Below, piece after piece: positions 58,849 to 64,000 of a DNA stretch of 64,000 bases. The position numbers and the translations under genes are program-made. How positions within the stretch are numbered: position 1 is the stretch's first letter; each line of letters starts with the position of its first letter. The notes under the pieces were generated by a model. That model was not told where the DNA came from, did no database searches, and worked only from the letters and a program-made list of their open reading frames with translations. Source of the stretch: Bolinopsis microptera (Eukaryota > Ctenophora > Tentaculata > Lobata > Bolinopsidae); assembly GCF_026151205.1 (NCBI RefSeq), contig NC_087076.1, positions 9,398,902 to 9,462,901 of the forward strand. Direction: 5' to 3'.

Positions 58849-60615
58849 TTATGATATCTTTCCAGGTGGCCCTCCTTCTGAACTTGCAATATGTTTACCG
58901 TGAAAGTGGAATGTTGCGTGTTTACTCACCGTATCTTTCTTCTCCTGAGATTCAATCCATTTTCTGATTTCTTCTTTACACTCAATAGTTCTCCATTTAA
59001 AACGATGGTATTTGAGAATCTTAGTGGGAGCTGTTCTGCACCAAATCAGAAATTTTTCCTTCCATGCAACTTCTTTGTAGAAAGTAATAATTTTCACAGA
59101 GTCTACAAATTCTTCAAACTTGTGTGTGAGGAAATTTCATCAGTTTCCTTAATAGGTTCGTTACAAAGTTTTTATTTTCTTTTCCACCTTACTACAATAG
59201 CTACAACACCAGGACTCAGTTTCATCATCAGTGATAGCGTTAATAATGCGAACAACTCACAAGTGCTTTGCAGTATTGATAAGGTCAGAGTTGTCCTCTA
59301 AATGAAAATCCAATATCAGGGAAGTAGCAACTGATGACTGTGCACTTGTGGTAGTTTGTATACTTTTTTTCATCAGACCATTCTATTTCACTACGATCAG
59401 AAACGGGAGTGATCAATATATCACTGTCCTTAGCCTCTCAAGTTTTCAGCTGTCTTTTATATTGGTGGGTAAAACAGTCTTTAATTCTCCTCATGAAACC
59501 TTTCAATGAACACTTGTTTAGTTCCCCTGACTCGCTCTTCTCATGTATTCCTAGTATACAGTAAAGACAAGGTTTCATGACTTGAAGTCAGTAGTTAAAG
59601 TCCGTTGAGAGAAGAATCTTTTTTTCCGTTTATCTTCATCTCCTTTTTAGGAGTGGACTTGACTGTATTGTTCATTCTACTAACGTGTATAGTGTGTCCC
59701 ATGTGTTTAAATCGAGTGTTAACGTTCGCCGATTGAGGCTTTCCTTTCTTGTCTGGGTTTTGTACTGTGAAGTAAAATAAGGAGCAGCAGAGCAATATAT
59801 AGATTAAGTGCTACTGATACATAGCCAAGGTACTTTATCCAATCTCAATAGCTTCTAGCACGACGATACTTGCTAACACTGTCACCATGGATACTTCAAC
59901 GAGATGAAACGTGTAGATGATGAAAAGTACAGTGGTGCTCTCAGGTGATTCTGTGTGGTTCACTATCAGGGACAGCAAAATCTATGGGATGTCTTAGATT
60001 GACAATGAGCCTTTCACTCCACGATAAGCACAGTTTTCAGCACAAATCGTCCTAAAGTGACTAATGTTGAGTCTGACCACCACCCTCTTCCAATATGTAG
60101 TCCCATGTTACACACTTCCTCTGAGGGGATTCGCATTCATATGCATCATCTCTTGTGATAAGCTGATAAGTGAATTATCAGTGTATATCATGTGTAGTCC
60201 AATCCAGCAGCAATATCCAAGTCTTGTTGATTACGCTGATAAGGTGTCGAATTAGGCGCATCATGAGGCGAGGTAATTTCAGCAGTAAATTTGCTATGAA
60301 TGAAAACCAAGATTTCGTCTGTATCCGTGAGGGTACTACATTTACCATACAGCTGCACGACATATCTTTTCAAAACCAGATAGTTTGTATGTTAAAGTGA
60401 CGATTGGCCGTTTACACTGTCGTACAATACGTCAAGTAGATTTTTGACTCGTCCTCTCTGGAAAACAACGTTTTGTAGAGTATGATTATTTTTTTACAGT
60501 ACACGGTACATTTTTCCAAAATCTTCTCTGTACGGTCAAGCCGGCAAAAATGAAACTTCTTTTCGATCTCTTCACTCAACATCTGACTTGTCTGTGTAGA
60601 GCCAAAACAACTCAA
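58849..60615 (-). CDS. Unrecognised gene, downstream coding blocks with a candidate transmembrane helix
   Basis: Successive minus-strand blocks look coding but sit in different frames. 60412-60615: QMLSEEIEKKFHFCRLDRTEKILEK. 59763-59842: a hydrophobic helix YVSVALNLYIALLLLILL. 59290-59580: CSLKGFMRRIKDCFTHQYKR, then SDILITPVSDRSEIEWSDEK after one stop. 59170-59280: ITDDETESWCCSYCSKVEKK. 58849-59140: KIITFYKEVAWKEKFLIWCR to a stop, rich in Lys and Glu. Lys/Glu-rich composition over several blocks on one strand favours a real multi-exon gene damaged by indels. The RLDRT segment before a membrane helix faintly recalls inositol-trisphosphate receptors, but I would not name it. Confidence 0.35.
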
Positions 60616-60949
60616 ATGCAGGGAGACCGGGTGTAGTGGAACTGGTATAACACTTCGCTCTCATAAAAAGTATGTATTGCTGAGAGATATCAAGACCTAT
60701 GTTACCATAATTTAATATATTGTCCCTATTAATCCTCTACATCTCATCCTCGATCAAACTAAATTATCTAAAACCAACAAAAAATACTCACATTATAACG
60801 ATGTGTGTAGTGTGTGTGTTAAAAAAACGAATAATAGAAAACCCCCCCCCACTAATATCCGGGTATACTTTTCTCTCTAGTTAATCTTAAATCTCAGACC
60901 TATTTTAATAATCTAATACATTACAACGATATAAGCACACAAAATTTCA

Positions 60950-62085
60950 ATAATACCCCCCAATCCCCCCTGAGCCAACACGAAATGCATCACTTAGTCG
61001 ACACTTGTGCTTCTTTTCCACGCAACTAAAATATTTGTTTATAATATCAGCAGCAGTCTTAGATAACTCATCATTCTTACCCAGTACAGTATTACTCCCT
61101 CATTTAAATCACATGTTTTACTAGTTACTTGGTGACCAACTGAGGGTTGTTACACGTGAGCCTTAAAACAATAGACCGAAGTATTTTATATCGACATTCC
61201 TCTGATAGTAGATCAGATTTTAACAACTTAAAACAAGCGTCTGTAAACTGTTGTGTAGAGAAATGTTCGTGTAATAAATACCATGCTGTCAGCAGATATT
61301 TTGATACAACCACAGGTCTCCTCCAAACACTTACCTTATCTGCACAATTGTTTAATAAGCAGTAAGTAGTACAGGTATTTATTATACCTGTTCACTGATA
61401 ACACTAGCTATCTGTCATTGATATCAACACTACTTGTCATGTTCGTTAACATCCCCAACACGTTACACACTATGTCATTATCTTCTCGCTCAAGGTCTCG
61501 ATCAGTGATGGTTATTAACAAGGATAACACCGTGTTTTAGCCAGGTAGAGGCGGGTTAGTGTTTGTTACGATATGCTTACTCTTAAAGTTGCAGTGATAT
61601 TGTACAATAACCTCTTATCGTGAATTGTGTTTACACTCTGTAATTAAGAGATTAAACGATGCCTTTCCTGACCAGTAATCGTTTATCTTTATTATTCCCT
61701 CGTACCGCTACTCTCCTGATGATGTAGGTAAGGTCCCTCCGACACTGTAGTTCAGTGTTATCCTCATACAACTCACAGAACTTGTCCATAAAGTTTATTG
61801 TTACTAGTTCACTGATAACTTGTTTTTTTACATCTTCCTCACTTGCAGGTATTTCTTTCATATTGTAGTAACTTGCTTATCTCTTGTGAGGGTAAAATTG
61901 TTTATAGGTACAAGTATTTCTAACAGTTCTGAGCTCTTTACGGTGGTTAAGATATTTATGATGGAGTATCGTTTCTAGCACGATTACTTACTTCTTCTTG
62001 TACTATAGATTTAATAATGTCTCTGACAAATATCCGAGCTGCTTCTTAAATACAACTAATTTTTCCTGCATGTCTTTCCCCACAG
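60950..62085 (-). CDS. Armadillo/HEAT-like helical repeat protein, unrecognised gene
   Basis: Several minus-strand blocks with Leu-rich helical pairs. About 62006-62077: KDMQEKLVVFKKQLGYLSET. About 61862-61985: SIINILTTVKSSELLEILVP. 61652-61861: EDVKKQVISELVTINFMDKF and LQCRRDLTYIIRRVAVRG. About 61410-61531: EREDNDIVCNVLGMLTNMTS. 61125-61380: LLNNCADKVSVWRRPVVVSK, then FTDACFKLLKSDLLSEECRY. About 60960-61090: KNDELSKTAADIINKYFSCV. The spacing of hydrophobic residues and NVLGMLTNMT-type segments resemble armadillo-type repeats. Frames change between blocks; some changes are plausible introns, one near 61862 looks like an indel. Probably continuous with the tandem repeats upstream and the blocks downstream. 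Confidence 0.45.
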
Positions 62086-62089
62086 TCTT

Positions 62090-63447
62090 TGGGAATCAGG
62101 TGTCCATGAGAAACAATACTACTTCATGTAGTGCAACGTCTCAACATATCATCATTATTCCCCCCACTTAACAAATAATTTCTTTTTCTTGCTGCACACC
62201 ATCTTTTACAAGACTTGGTAGCTTGTACCATGTTATCTTTACATGATATGTCACTGAGAACTGTTACCATGTTCTAGTATTGTGTAGGAGAAGTCGTCTG
62301 ATTCTGTTACAGTTTTCCAGTATTCAACTGGTGAGATTCTACTATCCACTATAGATTTGTCGTCTGGTTGTGTCCCCTTGCAAATTGGTGCTTTCTGAGG
62401 AGCAACCTTCCACAATTCCATCATTACTTCGCCACTTAACAAGTAATTTCTTTTATCTTGTTGTACAAAACCATCATTTACAAGACTTGGTAGTATGTAC
62501 CATGTTATCTTTCGCATGATATGTCTATGAGAAATGTTTACCTTGTTCAGTATTGTGGTATGAGTCTTTGATTCATGTACAGTTTTCAGTATGAACTGGG
62601 AGATTTACTATTCCTCTATAGATTGTCGATTCTTGTTGATGTCCCATCAGTGCATATTGTTGCTTCATGTTAGGTAACGTCTTCACAATATTATCATTAC
62701 TCTCCACTTAAAAGTAATTTTTATCTTGTTGTACATACCATCTTTTACAAGACTTGGTAGATGTACCATGTTATCTTCATATGATATGTCACTGAAAACT
62801 GTTACCATGTTCAGTATTGTGTATGAGTCGTCTGATTCTGTACAGTTTTCCAGTATGAACTGGGTGATTTATATCCACTATAGATTGTCGATTTGTTGTG
62901 TCCCACCAGTGCATATTGTTGCTTCACGAGAGCAACCTTCCCCAAAATATCATCAGTACTTCTCCACTTAACAAGTAATTCTTTTATCATGCTGTACAAC
63001 CTTCTTTTACCAAGACTTGGCAGATGTACAAGTAATCTTTAATGATATGTCTCTGAGAAACGTTACCATGTTCATATTCGTGTTCAGAGTTCGTCAAGAT
63101 TCTCTACGTTTCCAGTATGAAAATGGGAGATTTCTACTATCCACTCTAGATTGTCGATCTTGTTGCGTCCCATCAGTGAATTGTGCTATCATGCGGAGCT
63201 ACCTCTCCACAATAACATCCATACTTCTCCTCTTAACAAGTTATCTTTTATCTTGCTGTACAACCCATCTTTTACAAGACTTGGTAGATTGTTACCATGT
63301 TATCTTTACGTGATATGTCTCTGAGAACTGTTACCATGTTCAGTATTGTGTATGAGGTCGTCGTCTGATTCTGTAAAGTTTTCCAGTATGAACTGGGAGA
63401 TTCTACTATCCACTATAGATTGTCGATCTTGGTTTGCGTCCATCAGA
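62090..63447 (-). repeat. About five tandem ~264-bp coding units
   Basis: The AGACTTGGTA landmark recurs at 62211, 62483, 62750, 63013 and 63277 (spacing 272, 267, 263, 264). On the minus strand a unit reads YTILNMVTVLSDISYEDNMV, HLPSLVKDG, QQDKRNYLLSGEVMMELWKV and QSIVDSRISQFILENCTESD, about 88 residues. The spacing hovers around a multiple of three, and one unit (62251-62517) is open across its length, so these look like repeated armadillo-like modules of the neighbouring gene. Other units carry 1-5 bp indels that break the frame. The array ends abruptly at 63447 in an unrelated repeat. Confidence 0.7.
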
Positions 63448-64000
63448 GCATTTTCCATAACAAGTAACTAATCAACGAGTCACCAGAATTGTGTTCTCTA
63501 TTGATTGATTAAACTTTGTGTTTTTTTGACCTTGTGTAAATTATACTATTTTGTTTATAAGTTTATATTTCCTACAGCTGTACAGTGTACGTACTTCATA
63601 TTGAGTCATTATTAGCTTTGATTTTAAGTCTTAATCAAGGGGCCATCTACTTAGGAGTTAGGACGTCCGGCAAATAGGGAGGGGGTGGTTTTGGAATTAC
63701 GGACAAATCTGGACTGGGGGAGGGGGTGGTTTCTGAAAATCTGGACGTCCGGAAATTTTGGCATAATTAACAAAACTGTCCCATTTATTTCAACTCTTTG
63801 AATTTTATTTCAACTCTTTGAATTTTATTAACAATGAATTCGAGTTGATTTTATTTGTACTCTTAAATTTAAAAGTAGCTTGAAATCCGGACGTCCGGAG
63901 GAGGGGGTGGTTTTGAAAATTCGGACACACCCGGACAGGGAGAGGGGGGTGGTCTGAAAATCTGCGATTTTGGCGGACGTCCAAAGTAAATGGCCCCTAA
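63448..64000 (+). mobile_element. MITE-containing repeat with GGACGTCCG ends (third copy)
   Basis: Near-identical to 15735-16285. The core from about 63637 (AAGGGGCCATCTACTTAGG) to the window end (GGACGTCCAAAGTAAATGGC, then CCC) shows the terminal inverted repeats best. It abuts the tandem coding units directly. Confidence 0.7.

Overview
The window looks like invertebrate animal DNA. It is AT-rich, has short GT-AG introns, carries interstitial TTAGGG-type telomeric repeats, contains the 3' end of a non-LTR retrotransposon with animal-type reverse transcriptase motifs, a tRNA-derived SINE and many MITE-like elements, and the recognisable genes are metazoan families (a ZIP zinc transporter, an M1 aminopeptidase, a probable UDP-glycosyltransferase). 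I cannot name the species. Genes are sparse and most of the sequence is repeats.

Layout. 1-9.86 kb: the 3' part of a ZIP (SLC39, ZIP1/2/3-like) gene on the + strand, ending at a stop at 3223, followed by a ~4.6 kb tandem duplicate (4749-9855) that lacks the 5' exons, one internal exon and one splice donor. Each copy carries a private insertion: a telomere-repeat MITE in copy 1 and an ORF1-only half-LINE in copy 2. 9.93-12.15 kb: a SINE, a 241-bp tandem repeat and a foldback-type element whose long inverted arms are built of 11-bp subrepeats.

12.70-44.23 kb: a very large inverted repeat with ~15.7 kb arms meeting near 28,376. Each arm holds a second ZIP gene (16.9-20.5 kb on +, mirrored at about 36.4-40.1 kb on -), three minisatellites, several MITEs including the telomere-repeat MITE, and an unrecognised candidate gene. 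The outer parts of the arms agree closely. The inner parts differ by many small indels that break reading frames at different places, as expected of unpolished long-read sequence, a foldback artefact, or two joined haplotypes. One structural difference between the arms is real sequence rather than noise.

44.2-51.4 kb: an RTE-like reverse transcriptase element with a deleted companion, a 42-bp minisatellite running in frame into a decayed UGT-like exon (- strand), a frameshifted M1 aminopeptidase (+), and duplicated repeat modules related to those at 10.4-11.2 kb. 51.36-52.63 kb: a non-autonomous element with 21-bp perfect inverted ends and a 23-bp minisatellite inside. 53-58.8 kb: mostly unannotatable, with one orphan 176-codon ORF and a small MITE. 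58.8-63.45 kb: an unrecognised minus-strand gene with helical, armadillo/HEAT-like sequence, including about five tandem ~264-bp coding units and a candidate transmembrane helix. 63.45-64.0 kb: a copy of a repeat also seen at 15.7-16.3 kb.

The most notable points are the giant palindrome, the telomere-repeat MITE, the foldback element, the half-LINE and the repeat-coding gene at the right end. The palindrome, and possibly the ZIP duplication, must first be cleared of assembly artefact.
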